From: CAUZWH01 sp965247665
GTDB lineage: Bacteria; Pseudomonadota; Alphaproteobacteria; SHVV01
DNA: 64,000 nt
NCBI GenBank assembly: GCA_965247665.1
Contig: CBDFHH010000004.1
Location: forward strand, 372,001-436,000
Direction: 5' to 3'
Shown one piece after another: positions 38,225 to 48,978 of this stretch; the first letter of the stretch is position 1; each line of letters starts with the position of its first letter. The notes under the pieces were generated by a model that saw only the letters and a program-made list of their open reading frames with translations, was not told the origin of the DNA and ran no database searches. A program made the position numbers and the translations under genes.

Positions 38225-38995
38225 TCAACGCCACCCGATAGTGGCCGGGGTCGTTTCGCCGTCGAACCAAGCGATGCCGAATACGAGAACGAAGATAATC
38301 GGTGTAAGCGAGGCGAATGCGATCAGGCCGAACCCGTCGACCATAGGGTCGCGACCCTTGATCATCTGCGCCAGTCCAACGCCGAGCGCCGTAACCAGCG
38401 GCACCGTGATCGTCGACGTGGTGACCCCGCCCGCATCGTATGCGATGCCGATAATCGCTTCGGGTGCGATAGGCGTGATCAGCACGACGATGATGTAGCC
38501 CGCGATCATGAAATGGTAAATCGGCCAACCGCGGATGATCCGGACCATGCCGAGGACCAACGCGACGCCGACCGAAACCGCGACGGTGATACGCAGCGCG
38601 GTCTCGAACCTCGCCAGCGCAGCGTCGTCCTTAGCGAGCGCGCCGGCCTCGGCGGCAACTTTTGCGGCTTCGGCACTCACCGCGATCAGGGCGGGCTCGG
38701 CGATCGTTGTTCCAAATCCGAGCGCAAACGCGAATATCAGCATCCAGGTCAGGCTGCCCTTGCGGGTCAGGGATTCGGCCAGGGCTTCACCGACCGGAAA
38801 CAGCCCCATCTCCAGGCCGCGTACGAACAGGGTCAGGCCGAGCACCACGAAGACCAGGCCGACAACGGTTCGCGCAAGATCGGGAAACGGTTGCTGCAGC
38901 ACCGCAAGCTGGAACACTGCGATGACCAGCACGATAGGAGCGAGGTCACGGAGTGACCCCCTGAGCAGCAGAGCGAACGCAAGCGCGTGTTGCAT
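38225..38995 (-). CDS. DUF1538 membrane protein, first copy
   Basis: 256 aa, homologous along its length to the next gene (YDAGGVTTSTITVPLVTALG, KGRDPMVDGFGLIAFASLTP, TTIAEPALIAVSAEA). About seven membrane helices. In other genomes, as I recall, the two halves may be fused into one protein. First gene of the unit DUF1538-DUF1538-PII-CBS, whose four genes are separated by +1, -4 and -4 bases and are therefore almost certainly co-expressed. Confidence 0.9.
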   Translation of the reverse strand: MQHALAFALLLRGSLRDLAPIVLVIAVFQLAVLQQPFPDLARTVVGLVFVVLGLTLFVRGLEMGLFPVGEALAESLTRKGSLTWMLIFAFALGFGTTIAEPALIAVSAEAAKVAAEAGALAKDDAALARFETALRITVAVSVGVALVLGMVRIIRGWPIYHFMIAGYIIVVLITPIAPEAIIGIAYDAGGVTTSTITVPLVTALGVGLAQMIKGRDPMVDGFGLIAFASLTPIIFVLVFGIAWFDGETTPATIGWR

Positions 38996-39098
38996 CGGCT
39001 GTAAACCTACCGGGACCCGGTGCCAAAGAGTCGTGGTGTGGTCACTGAACCAACTTACGTCGGATCGGATCCGCCATTATTGGGTGCGCCGATTAAGA

Positions 39099-41318
39099 CT
39101 AGTAGCGTGGTTTCGGTTTGCCGCCCCGCGAGCGCATCTGCCGAGTTCCCGCGCGGCCGGCCGTTGAGCGAGGTTCTTTTAGGCGCTTGCGTGCCCGTCT
39201 AGTCCTGTTGCTTGTCGGGGAGTCGGCTGTCGCCGCGTCGCCAACCCCAGACGCCGCTGGTGCGGCGAGCGCAAGGTCTGTTTCTTCGAGGCGGCGTATT
39301 TCGTCGCGCAGGCGGGCCGCGTGCTCGAATTCCAGATCGGCGGCGGCTGCGAGCATACGATCGCGCAGCTCGTCGATATGTGCTTGGAGGTTGTGCCCCA
39401 CGAGGTGTGGAGTTTCGTCGTCGATGTCGACGGTGACGTAGTCGCCCTCGTAGGCGCTGGTCAAGATGTCGGCGATGGACTTGCTTACCGATTCGGGCGT
39501 GATCCCATAGGCCGTGTTGTACGCCTGCTGCTTCTCGCGGCGGCGATTGGTCTCCTCGATTGCCGCCGTGAGGCTGTTGGTCATGTGATCGGCGTAGAGC
39601 AGCACCCGACCGTCGATATTGCGGGCGGCGCGGCCGATGGTCTGGACCAGCGAGGTCTGGGACCGCAGAAAACCCTCCTTGTCTGCGTCCAATATCGCAA
39701 CCAGCGCGCACTCGGGAATATCAAGTCCCTCGCGGAGCAGGTTGATCCCGACCAGCACGTCGAACGCGCCGAGCCGGAGATCGCGGATGATCTCGATCCG
39801 TTCGAGCGTGTCGATATCCGAATGCAAATAGCGAACGCGGATTCCGGCCTCGTGCATGAACTCGGTGAGGTCCTCGGCCATGCGCTTGGTCAGCGTGGTT
39901 ACGAGCACCCTTTGGCCGCGCCTCGCAACCTCACGGCATTCGGCAAGCAGATCGTCAACCTGACTGTCGACCGGGCGCACGATGCAGACCGGATCGATCA
40001 GCCCCGTCGGGCGAACGATCTGCTCCACGAACACGCCGCCGGTTTGTTCAAGCTCCCAATTGCTGGGCGTTGCCGAAACGAAGATCGTTTGTGGCCGCAT
40101 CGCGTCCCACTCCTCGAACTTGAGCGGGCGGTTGTCGATGCATGACGGCAAGCGAAAGCCATATTCGGCGAGGGTCGATTTGCGGCGATAGTCGCCGCGG
40201 AACATGCCGCCGAGTTGCGGCACCGTTACGTGGCTTTCATCGACGAAAACCAGGGCGTCGTCGGGAAGGTACTCGAACAGGGTGGGTGGGGGTTCGCCGG
40301 GTGCGCGTCCGGTCAGGTACCGCGAGTAGTTCTCGATACCCGCGCACGAACCCGTCGCTTCCATCATTTCGAGATCGAAGCGCGTACGTTCCTCGAGGCG
40401 TTGCGCGTAGAGCAGTTGCCCGGCCGCCTGGAGTTCGTCGAGCCGCAGCTTGAGGTCCCGTTTAATCTGCTTGACCGCCTGCTGGAGGGTCGGTCTCGGT
40501 ATCACATAGTGGGAGTTGGCGTAGAGCTTGATGCGGCCGAGCTCGTCCGCTTTCTCGCCGGTCAGCGGATCGAACTCGGTGATCGATTCGATCTCGTCAC
40601 CGAACAGAGAAAGCCGCCACGCGCGGTCTTCGTAGTGCGACGGATATATCTCGATGACGTCGCCGCGGACCCGGAATGTCCCGCGCGTGAACGCGGTGTC
40701 GTTGCGCCGATACTGGATCTCCACCAGTTTCTTAAGCAGGGCGTTGCGTTCGATGTTCTGGCCGGTTTTGAGTGCCAGCGCCATCTCCGAATAGGTTTCC
40801 GGCGACCCGATGCCATAGATGCACGACACGCTGGCAACGATCACGACATCGTCGCGTTCCAGGAGAGAGCGAGTCGCCGAATGGCGCATCCGGTCGATCT
40901 GTTCGTTAATGGATGCGTCTTTTTCAATGTAGGTGTCCGAGCGCGGAACATAGGCCTCCGGCTGGTAGTAATCGTAGTAGGAGACGAAATACTCGACCGC
41001 ATTATCCGGAAAGAAACTCTTCATCTCCCCGTACAGCTGGGCGGCCAACGTCTTGTTCGGCGCCAACACCAGGGTGGGCCGCTGCACGGCGGCGATCACG
41101 TTGGCCATCGTGAAGGTCTTGCCGGAGCCGGTGACCCCAAGCAGAACCTGATCGCGCTCGCCGGCCGCTATCGCGGACGAGAGTTCGGCGATCGCCTGGG
41201 GTTGATCGCCGGCGGGTGCGTAGTCCGACCGGAAGTTGAACGAAACGCCGCCTTCCGGTCGCTCCACCGCGAGCGGGGGAACGTCCCGGACGGTATCGAG
41301 CGCGGTGTCGATGCTCAT
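39099..41318 (-). CDS. uvrB: UvrABC excinuclease subunit B
   Basis: 739 aa helicase-like damage-verification subunit. Walker A GVTGSGKTFTMANVI, beta-hairpin region YYDYYQPEAYVPRSDTYIEK, DEAD-type VFVDESHVTVPQ, helicase motif QTIGRAARN, and a C-terminal UVR motif (about 640-675) for UvrC binding followed by a basic tail. Start at the ATG at 41318; the longer open frame overlaps the divergent aminotransferase. uvrC lies 5 kb away on the same strand. Confidence 0.96.
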   Translation of the reverse strand: MSIDTALDTVRDVPPLAVERPEGGVSFNFRSDYAPAGDQPQAIAELSSAIAAGERDQVLLGVTGSGKTFTMANVIAAVQRPTLVLAPNKTLAAQLYGEMKSFFPDNAVEYFVSYYDYYQPEAYVPRSDTYIEKDASINEQIDRMRHSATRSLLERDDVVIVASVSCIYGIGSPETYSEMALALKTGQNIERNALLKKLVEIQYRRNDTAFTRGTFRVRGDVIEIYPSHYEDRAWRLSLFGDEIESITEFDPLTGEKADELGRIKLYANSHYVIPRPTLQQAVKQIKRDLKLRLDELQAAGQLLYAQRLEERTRFDLEMMEATGSCAGIENYSRYLTGRAPGEPPPTLFEYLPDDALVFVDESHVTVPQLGGMFRGDYRRKSTLAEYGFRLPSCIDNRPLKFEEWDAMRPQTIFVSATPSNWELEQTGGVFVEQIVRPTGLIDPVCIVRPVDSQVDDLLAECREVARRGQRVLVTTLTKRMAEDLTEFMHEAGIRVRYLHSDIDTLERIEIIRDLRLGAFDVLVGINLLREGLDIPECALVAILDADKEGFLRSQTSLVQTIGRAARNIDGRVLLYADHMTNSLTAAIEETNRRREKQQAYNTAYGITPESVSKSIADILTSAYEGDYVTVDIDDETPHLVGHNLQAHIDELRDRMLAAAADLEFEHAARLRDEIRRLEETDLALAAPAASGVGDAATADSPTSNRTRRARKRLKEPRSTAGRAGTRQMRSRGGKPKPRY

Positions 41319-41468
41319 GGGTCTTATATGCGGGAATTGGCCACGATTTCCAATGCGGCCGTTCGGTATCCGGTGGTGCCGGGTGCTCGAGCTGGAAATC
41401 CGAAGCCTGTGTTGCGGGCCAGGGGACGGGCGCGTAAGTTGCGCGCGATCCGGATCGTGGAGCGAACC
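41319..41468. promoter_or_regulatory. Divergent promoter gap uvrB / aminotransferase
   Basis: 150 bp shared 5' region. I looked for the alphaproteobacterial SOS box (GTTC-N7-GTTC) and did not find it. Confidence 0.4.
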
Positions 41469-42671
41469 ATGGCCTTTCTCTCGGATACCCTGAAACGAAT
41501 CAAGCCCTCGCCGACCGTTACGATCGGCAACCGGGCAATGGAATTGAGGGCCGAGGGGAAAGACGTCATCGGTCTCAGCGTCGGCGAACCTGATTTCGAT
41601 ACCCCCGAGCATATTCGCGAGGCGGCCAAGGCGGCGATCGATGCGGGCGACACGCGCTACACCGCCGTCGATGGAACGCCGGCCCTCAAACAGGCGATTT
41701 GCGCCAAATTCAAACGCGAAAACCGGCTCGACTATAAACCCCGGCAGATCAACGTCGGTACCGGTGGCAAGCAGGTTCTGTTCAACGCGTTTCTTGCATC
41801 GCTGAATCCCGGCGACGAGGTGGTTATTGGCGCGCCCTACTGGGTTTCGTATCCCGACATGGTGCTGATCGGCGGCGGCACGCCCGTGGTGGTGCCAACC
41901 GGTATCGACAGCGGGTTCAAGATGAGCGCTTCGGCGCTCGAAGCCGCGCTAACGCCGAACACCAAATGGGTGGTGATCAACTCGCCGAGCAATCCCTCCG
42001 GCGGCGCCTACACACGAGACGAATTGAAGGCGCTGACCGACGTCATCAAAGGCCATCCGGACGTCTGGGTGATGACGGACGACATCTACGAGCACTTGGT
42101 CTACGACGATTTCGAGTTCTTTACGCCGGCGCAGGTCGAGCCCGCACTCTATGACCGCACGCTGACCATCAATGGGGTGTCCAAAGCCTACGCGATGACC
42201 GGCTGGCGCATCGGCTACGGCGCCGGGCCGGTCGAGCTGATCAAAGCGATGGCGACGATCCAGTCGCAGAGCACGACCAACCCGAGTTCGGTCAGCCAAG
42301 CGGCGGCCGTCGCGGCGCTTAACGGGTCGCAGTACTTCCTCGATGGGTGGCGCGATTTGTTCCGATCGCGTAGGGATCTCGTTGTCAGCATGCTCAACCA
42401 GACCAACGGTATCCAGTGCGCAACACCGGAGGGGGCGTTCTACGTCTACCCCAGCATCGCGGAGACGATAGGTAAAACCACCCCCGACGGTAAGGTGATC
42501 GCCACCGATACCGACTTCGCTACCTATCTGCTCGAAGCGGAGGGAGTCGCCATCGTGCAGGGCGCCGCGTTCGGCCTCGAACCCTATTTCCGGATTTCCT
42601 ATGCCGCGTCCACCGAGACGCTGACGGACGCCTGCGAGCGGATTCAGCGCGCTTGCGCCGCGCTTTCCTAG
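41469..42671 (+). CDS. Pyridoxal-phosphate aspartate/aromatic aminotransferase (class I)
   Basis: 400 aa, alphaproteobacterial AatA-type (subgroup Ib) aspartate aminotransferase. Motifs: GLSVGEPDFDTPEHI, NVGTGGKQVLFNAF, NSPSNPSGGAYT, DDIYEHLVYDD, the Schiff-base Lys in GVSKAYAMTGWRIGY, and the substrate-binding Arg in YFRISYA. ATG at 41469; the long upstream frame runs through uvrB antisense and is not coding. Interconverts aspartate and oxaloacetate, possibly also acting on prephenate. Confidence 0.93.
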   Translation: MAFLSDTLKRIKPSPTVTIGNRAMELRAEGKDVIGLSVGEPDFDTPEHIREAAKAAIDAGDTRYTAVDGTPALKQAICAKFKRENRLDYKPRQINVGTGGKQVLFNAFLASLNPGDEVVIGAPYWVSYPDMVLIGGGTPVVVPTGIDSGFKMSASALEAALTPNTKWVVINSPSNPSGGAYTRDELKALTDVIKGHPDVWVMTDDIYEHLVYDDFEFFTPAQVEPALYDRTLTINGVSKAYAMTGWRIGYGAGPVELIKAMATIQSQSTTNPSSVSQAAAVAALNGSQYFLDGWRDLFRSRRDLVVSMLNQTNGIQCATPEGAFYVYPSIAETIGKTTPDGKVIATDTDFATYLLEAEGVAIVQGAAFGLEPYFRISYAASTETLTDACERIQRACAALS

Positions 42672-42784
42672 TCGCGACTCCGCCGCTGGCCGGCGCTTCC
42701 CGGTTTTTCCTTGCAAGCGGGCAATCGGCTTGAAAACATTGCACCAAGCAAAAGACAAGAAACCCCGAGCAGAGAGGACCTGTT

Positions 42785-44812
42785 GTGAGTGACGAAGCTC
42801 GTCCGCGCACGATCGCGCTCGTCGGCCCCTACCTCAGCGGCAAGACGACGCTGCTGGAGAGCATTCTCTTCGCGACCGACGCCACTAACCGCAAGGGCAG
42901 CGCCAAGGAGGGCAACACCGTCGGCGATGCCTCGACCGAGGCGCGAGAACGCCAGATGGGCGTCGAGCTCAATGTCGCGTCGACCACCTTCATGGGCGAT
43001 AGGTTCCACTTCCTCGACACGCCCGGTTCCGTTGAATTCTCGCAGGAAACGTTCGACGCCGTACTCGGCGCCGATCTCGTCGTGGTCGTGTGTGAACCGG
43101 ATATCGAACGCGCCAAGGCCCTCGCGCCGCTGATTAAGTTCGTCGAGGAGCGGGAGCTTCCTTCGCTCTTCTTCATCAACAAGATCGACAAGCTCGAGGG
43201 GCCGGTCACGGCGCTTGTCGATGCGCTGCAGGAAGCGAGCGGACGCGCCTTGGCACTGCGTCAGCTGCCGATCGTCGACGGCGAAGCAATCTCCGGTTAC
43301 GTCGATCTCGCCAGTGGTCGTGGCTACAGCTACAAACCAAACCAAGCCTCAGCCGAGATCGATCCGCCTGCGGCGATGGTCGATGAGATCAACAACGCTC
43401 GCTTCGCGATGCTCGAGAAGATGGCGGACTTTGACGACGGCCTGATGGAGAAGTTGCTGGAGGATGACAATCCCAGCAATGACGACATATTCGGCAACAT
43501 CTCCAAGATGGTTGCGGCAGGCAGTATCGCACCGGTGATGCTGGGCGCCGCCGAGCTCGATCACGGTGTGCAGCGGCTGCTCAAGGCGTTGCGCCACGAT
43601 ACCCCGACAGCCGATGTGACGGCGACCCGGCTGGGACTCGACCCGGCCGGCAAGGATGCGATCGGCCAAGTCCTTAAAACCTACAATCTATCGCAAATCG
43701 GCAAGTTGTCGCTGGTCCGGATATTCCAGGGACAGCTCGCAGAGGGGGTCCAGCTCAACGGCACGCGCCCGTCCGGCCTGTTCGACATGATGGGGCAGCA
43801 GACCAAAAAAAGGCCGAACGCGGCGATGGGCGATGTCGTCGCGCTCGGTCGCATGGACGACGTCGCGATCGGCGATACGCTGTCGACCGGCAGCGACCCC
43901 GACCCGCTGCCCAAAGCCGCGGTACTCGAGCCGGTTTACGGTCTGGCCATAGCTGCCGCGAACCGCAACGACGAGGTCAAGCTCTCCGGCGCGTTGAGCA
44001 AGCTGATCGAGGAGGATCCTTCCTACCTCGTCGAACACAATCAGGACACTCGCGAAATGGTCCTCCGCGGCCAAGGTGAGATCCATCTTCGGGTAGCGAT
44101 CGCACGCCTGCAGAACAAATCGGCGGTCGAGGTGCGAACCGCGCGACCCAAGATTCCCTACAAAGAGGCGATCCAGAAATCGGTGCAGCAACACGGGCGC
44201 TACAAGCGCCAGACCGGCGGCCACGGCCAGTTCGGCGATGTTCACTTGGATATCAGGCCGCTCCCCCGCGGCTCGGGCTTCCAGTTCGAAGACAAGATCG
44301 CCGGCGGCGTGATCCCCAAAACCTACATCCCGGCGGTCGCGGCTGGGGTGAAGGAATACCTTGCCAAGGGGCCGCTCGGTTACCAGGTCGTCGACATCTC
44401 GGTGACCCTCTATGACGGGTCGCACCACGCCGTCGACAGTTCGGAAATCGCCTTTAAGACCGCAGGCCGCATCGCCATGGCCGAGGCGCTGCCGAAGTGC
44501 AATCCGGTGTTGCTAGAGCCCATTCTCGGGGTCGAGATCTACATCCCCTCCGACTATACCGCGAAGATTAACCAGCTCATCAGCGGTCGTCGCGGGCAGA
44601 TCCTCGGCTTTGAGGGTCGCGAGGGTTGGCCGGGTTGGGACGTTGTGACCGCGCGGATCCCGCACGCCCAGATGCTCGACATGATCGTCGAGCTACGTTC
44701 GCTGACCCAGGGCGTCGGTACCTACACCGCGAGCTTCGATCATCTCCAGGAGCTCACCGGTCGCCTCGCCGACCAAGTGTTGGCGGAAGCGCAGGCCGAG
44801 GCGGCCGAGTAG
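42785..44812 (+). CDS. Elongation factor G-like GTPase (EF-G paralogue)
   Basis: 675 aa with the five-domain EF-G layout, GTG start. The G domain is divergent: G1 is GPYLSGKTTLLES, G3 is DTPGSVEF in place of DTPGHVDF (the catalytic His is Ser), and G4 NKID is kept. Domains III-V are well conserved (GQGEIHLRVAI, KRQTGGHGQFGDVHLDIRPL). This is the EF-G-like family found beside true FusA in many alphaproteobacteria, with an unclear role (recycling, or other ribosome functions). A hydratase gene follows 4 bp later. Confidence 0.88.
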   Translation: MSDEARPRTIALVGPYLSGKTTLLESILFATDATNRKGSAKEGNTVGDASTEARERQMGVELNVASTTFMGDRFHFLDTPGSVEFSQETFDAVLGADLVVVVCEPDIERAKALAPLIKFVEERELPSLFFINKIDKLEGPVTALVDALQEASGRALALRQLPIVDGEAISGYVDLASGRGYSYKPNQASAEIDPPAAMVDEINNARFAMLEKMADFDDGLMEKLLEDDNPSNDDIFGNISKMVAAGSIAPVMLGAAELDHGVQRLLKALRHDTPTADVTATRLGLDPAGKDAIGQVLKTYNLSQIGKLSLVRIFQGQLAEGVQLNGTRPSGLFDMMGQQTKKRPNAAMGDVVALGRMDDVAIGDTLSTGSDPDPLPKAAVLEPVYGLAIAAANRNDEVKLSGALSKLIEEDPSYLVEHNQDTREMVLRGQGEIHLRVAIARLQNKSAVEVRTARPKIPYKEAIQKSVQQHGRYKRQTGGHGQFGDVHLDIRPLPRGSGFQFEDKIAGGVIPKTYIPAVAAGVKEYLAKGPLGYQVVDISVTLYDGSHHAVDSSEIAFKTAGRIAMAEALPKCNPVLLEPILGVEIYIPSDYTAKINQLISGRRGQILGFEGREGWPGWDVVTARIPHAQMLDMIVELRSLTQGVGTYTASFDHLQELTGRLADQVLAEAQAEAAE

Positions 44813-44816
44813 GGCG

Positions 44817-45599
44817 ATGGACGCGGCCGCGGCCGAAGCCGCTGCATCGATCCTGGCAAAGGCGTGGCGCGAACGTGATCAGATCGACGAGCTGGTGGAG
44901 GCGATTCGCCCGGCTGACTTGGCCGAGGCCTACGACGTCCAGAACCGCATGATCGATGCGATCGGCGACCGACCGGTCGGCTGGAAGGTGGGGGCCTCGA
45001 ACGAGAACGCGATGAAACGGTTCGGTTTTAGCGAACCGTTTTACGGTCGCCTCCTCGACACCGGCATGCACCATAGCCCGGCCACCTTGAGCGCCAACCG
45101 CTTTGCGCGCCGCGGGCTGGAAACCGAGTTCGCTTTCCGCCTGACCTCCGATCTGGCCGCCCACGCGGCGCCGTTCGATCGCGCTGCCGTCGTTGCCGCT
45201 GCCGCCGAGCTGATCCCGGCCATCGAAATCATCGATTCCCGTTTCGGCGCCTGGCCCGACGTCAGCCCGTTCTCGTTCATTGCCGACAACGGTACCCACG
45301 GTTGTTTGGTGATGGGGCAACCGGGCAGCGATTGGAGCGGCCATGAACTTGGCGGGCAGACCGCCCGGATCTCGGTCAACGGGAGCCAGGTTAACCAGGG
45401 CAGCGGCGCCGACGTGCTGGGCGATCCCGTCAACGCTCTGGTCTGGCTGGCCAATCGCTTGCCCGCCGACGGCAAGGAACTCAAGGCCGGCGACGTGGTC
45501 ACAACCGGCACCGCGGCCGGGGTCGCGTGGTGCGGCGCCGGCGACACGGCGGTTGCCGAGTTCGGTCCCTTGGGTTCGGTAACGGTGACGTTTACCTAA
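44817..45599 (+). CDS. 2-keto-4-pentenoate hydratase / fumarylacetoacetate hydrolase family protein
   Basis: 260 aa, MhpD/HpcG-like. GWKVGASNENAMKRFG, FYGRLLDTGMHHSP, LETEFAFRL (metal-binding Glu), IPAIEIIDSRF, FIADNGTHGCLV and VVTTGTAAGVAWCGAGD are family positions. Members hydrate 2-keto-4-enoates or decarboxylate 4-oxalocrotonate in aromatic meta-cleavage. No meta-cleavage genes are adjacent, and coupling to the EF-G-like gene is probably incidental. Confidence 0.88.
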   Translation: MDAAAAEAAASILAKAWRERDQIDELVEAIRPADLAEAYDVQNRMIDAIGDRPVGWKVGASNENAMKRFGFSEPFYGRLLDTGMHHSPATLSANRFARRGLETEFAFRLTSDLAAHAAPFDRAAVVAAAAELIPAIEIIDSRFGAWPDVSPFSFIADNGTHGCLVMGQPGSDWSGHELGGQTARISVNGSQVNQGSGADVLGDPVNALVWLANRLPADGKELKAGDVVTTGTAAGVAWCGAGDTAVAEFGPLGSVTVTFT

Positions 45600-45758
45600 G
45601 AGACGGTCGCGCTTGGCTGTTCATGCCGCACCTTTCCGTCCGGCAACATTCATAACGAATTGTTGAATTGTTCGGCCCGGCCCCGCCCACTAAGTTGGTC
45701 AGGTGAGTCGACCTCGTTGGCGGTTGGAGCAGAGGCGACACGAAACCAGGAGCGCGCA

Positions 45759-46739
45759 ATGTTGATCAAGATCCCCCGTGGTTGGCATTTGCCGGAATCC
45801 GCAGCGACCGACGAATCGGTCTTTCACGATCGGCGCAACTTCGTGAAAGGGCTGGCCGCGGGTTCAATTCTGGCGGCCGGCGGTGCGACCCTGGGTTGGC
45901 GCGCCGCGACGGCGGCCACCGCCGGCGAAGATCCCTCCGCCTCCCTCTATCCGCTCAAGCGCAATCCGGCCTTCGTGCTCGATCGCGAGCTCACACCGGA
46001 AGAGGTGAACGGCAAGTACAACAATTTCTACGAGTTCGGGTCACATAAGGAGATCTGGCAGGCGGCGCAGAAACTGCCGATTCGTCCCTGGACGGTGACC
46101 ATCGACGGTCATGTCGAGAAAAAGATCGAAATCGGCGTCGACGATCTGCTCGCCAAGATGCCGCTTGAGGAACGGCTCTATCGCCACCGTTGCGTCGAGG
46201 CCTGGTCGATGACGATCGCATGGGGCGGCTTTCCGCTCGCGGCCCTGGTCGATTTCGCCAACCCCCTCGCCAAGGCGAAATACGTGGTGATGGAGACTTT
46301 CATGGATCCCGAGACTGCCCCGGGCCAGAAGCAGTTCTGGTACCCCTGGCCCTATGTCGAGGGACTGACGATGGCCGAGGCGACCCACGAGCTCGCGTTC
46401 ATCGCCACCGGCGCCTACGGCAAGCCGATGCCCAAGCAGCACGGGTCGCCGCTGCGCCTCGCCGTGCCGTGGAAATACGGCTTCAAGTCGGTCAAATCGA
46501 TCGTGCGCTTCACCTTCTCCGATCGACGGCCCGAAACCTTCTGGGAAGCGATCCAGCCCAGCGAGTACGGCTTCTGGGCCAACGTCAATCCGAAGGTTCC
46601 GCATCGGCGCTGGAGCCAGGCGCTCGAGCGGGTGTTGGGAACCGGTAATCGCGTGCCAACGCTGCTCTATAACGGCTATGGCGACCAGGTCGCCTCGCTC
46701 TACCAGGGCATGGAGGAGTCGGAGAAGCTGTTCATGTAG
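45759..46739 (+). CDS. msrP: Protein-methionine-sulfoxide reductase catalytic subunit MsrP
   Basis: 326 aa periplasmic molybdoenzyme repairing oxidised methionines. The N-terminal twin-arginine signal is DRRNFVKGLAAGSILAAGG (residues ~25-43). The molybdopterin-coordinating Cys lies in YRHRCVEAWSM. Other conserved segments: NNFYEFGSHK, KQHGSPLRLAVPWKYGFKS and PSEYGFWANVNP. Start at the ATG at 45759 just ahead of the Tat signal. The usual heme partner MsrQ is not adjacent. It depends on the molybdenum cofactor genes at 28-31 kb. Confidence 0.95.
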   Translation: MLIKIPRGWHLPESAATDESVFHDRRNFVKGLAAGSILAAGGATLGWRAATAATAGEDPSASLYPLKRNPAFVLDRELTPEEVNGKYNNFYEFGSHKEIWQAAQKLPIRPWTVTIDGHVEKKIEIGVDDLLAKMPLEERLYRHRCVEAWSMTIAWGGFPLAALVDFANPLAKAKYVVMETFMDPETAPGQKQFWYPWPYVEGLTMAEATHELAFIATGAYGKPMPKQHGSPLRLAVPWKYGFKSVKSIVRFTFSDRRPETFWEAIQPSEYGFWANVNPKVPHRRWSQALERVLGTGNRVPTLLYNGYGDQVASLYQGMEESEKLFM

Positions 46740-46760
46740 CACAGCTTCCTGGTGCACGAA

Positions 46761-46789
46761 AAAAGGGCCCGGCGATCGCGGGCCCTTTT
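46761..46789. terminator. Bidirectional terminator between msrP and groL
   Basis: AAAAGGGCCCG/CGGGCCCTTTT hairpin with A and T runs on both sides; serves the convergent msrP and groL transcripts. Confidence 0.9.
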
Positions 46790-46821
46790 CGTTTGCGAAC
46801 GGCGTTCGCGCAGGCGGCGGG

Positions 46822-48456
<1,635 letters not shown>

Positions 48457-48503
48457 TGTTTGGTTCCTTTTCTTCTAAACGGCGCCAACAGGATAAGCAG
48501 GGC

Positions 48504-48788
48504 CTACAGGACGCCCATGATGTCGGATTCGCCGACGATCAGCAGGTCCTCGCCGTCGATCGTGATTTCGGTGCCGGCCCATTTGCCGATCAGGACGCGC
48601 TCGCCTGCCTGGACGTCGAGCGGTGTGATCTTGCCCTTATCGTTGCGGGCGCCGGGACCGACGGCGAGCACCTCCGCTTCCATCGGCTTTTCCTTGGCGG
48701 TATCGGGAATAATGATGCCGCCGGAGGTCCGCTCTTCTTCTTCCGACCGCCTCAGCAGAACGCGATCGCGTAGCGGCTTCAGCTTCAT
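48504..48788 (-). CDS. groS: Co-chaperonin GroES
   Basis: 94 aa, normal length. KLKPLRDRVLLRRSEEEERT; the mobile loop EERTSGGIIIPDTAKEKP binds GroEL; IGKWAGTEITIDGEDLLI near the end. First gene of groSL, 41 bp after the CIRCE element. Confidence 0.97.
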   Translation of the reverse strand: MKLKPLRDRVLLRRSEEEERTSGGIIIPDTAKEKPMEAEVLAVGPGARNDKGKITPLDVQAGERVLIGKWAGTEITIDGEDLLIVGESDIMGVL

Positions 48789-48829
48789 CTCACCCTCCGA
48801 TTATGGTGTTGTCGTCTCTATATCTGTTG

Positions 48830-48856
48830 TTAGCACTCTATCAAGGTGAGTGCTAG
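48830..48856. promoter_or_regulatory. CIRCE operator (HrcA binding site)
   Basis: TTAGCACTC-N9-GAGTGCTAG. Only the last base departs from the consensus inverted repeat TTAGCACTC-N9-GAGTGCTAA. Located in the groSL leader, so HrcA is expected to repress groSL. hrcA itself is not in the window. Confidence 0.95.
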
Positions 48857-48859
48857 GGA

Positions 48860-48893
48860 CAGGATTTCGCCTATTTCCGGGGTTTTGTCAAGG
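48860..48893 (-). promoter_or_regulatory. groSL promoter
   Basis: Minus-strand CTTGACA (48886-48892, containing a perfect -35 TTGACA) with a weak -10-like GAAATC 17 bases on, immediately upstream of CIRCE. CTTGA also fits the -35 of heat-shock sigma-32, so both holoenzymes may read it. Confidence 0.55.
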
Positions 48894-48978
48894 TTCTCCC
48901 CCACCGAGCCTTGGGCGCCTCGATCGCCGCCGGGACCCTTGAGCCGCCGAGCGACGGCGGCAACGCGGCCATTGCGGG

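Noticed and set aside
40215..41468. In-frame upstream extension of the aminotransferase
   Set aside because: Runs antisense through uvrB; the conserved protein starts at the ATG at 41469.
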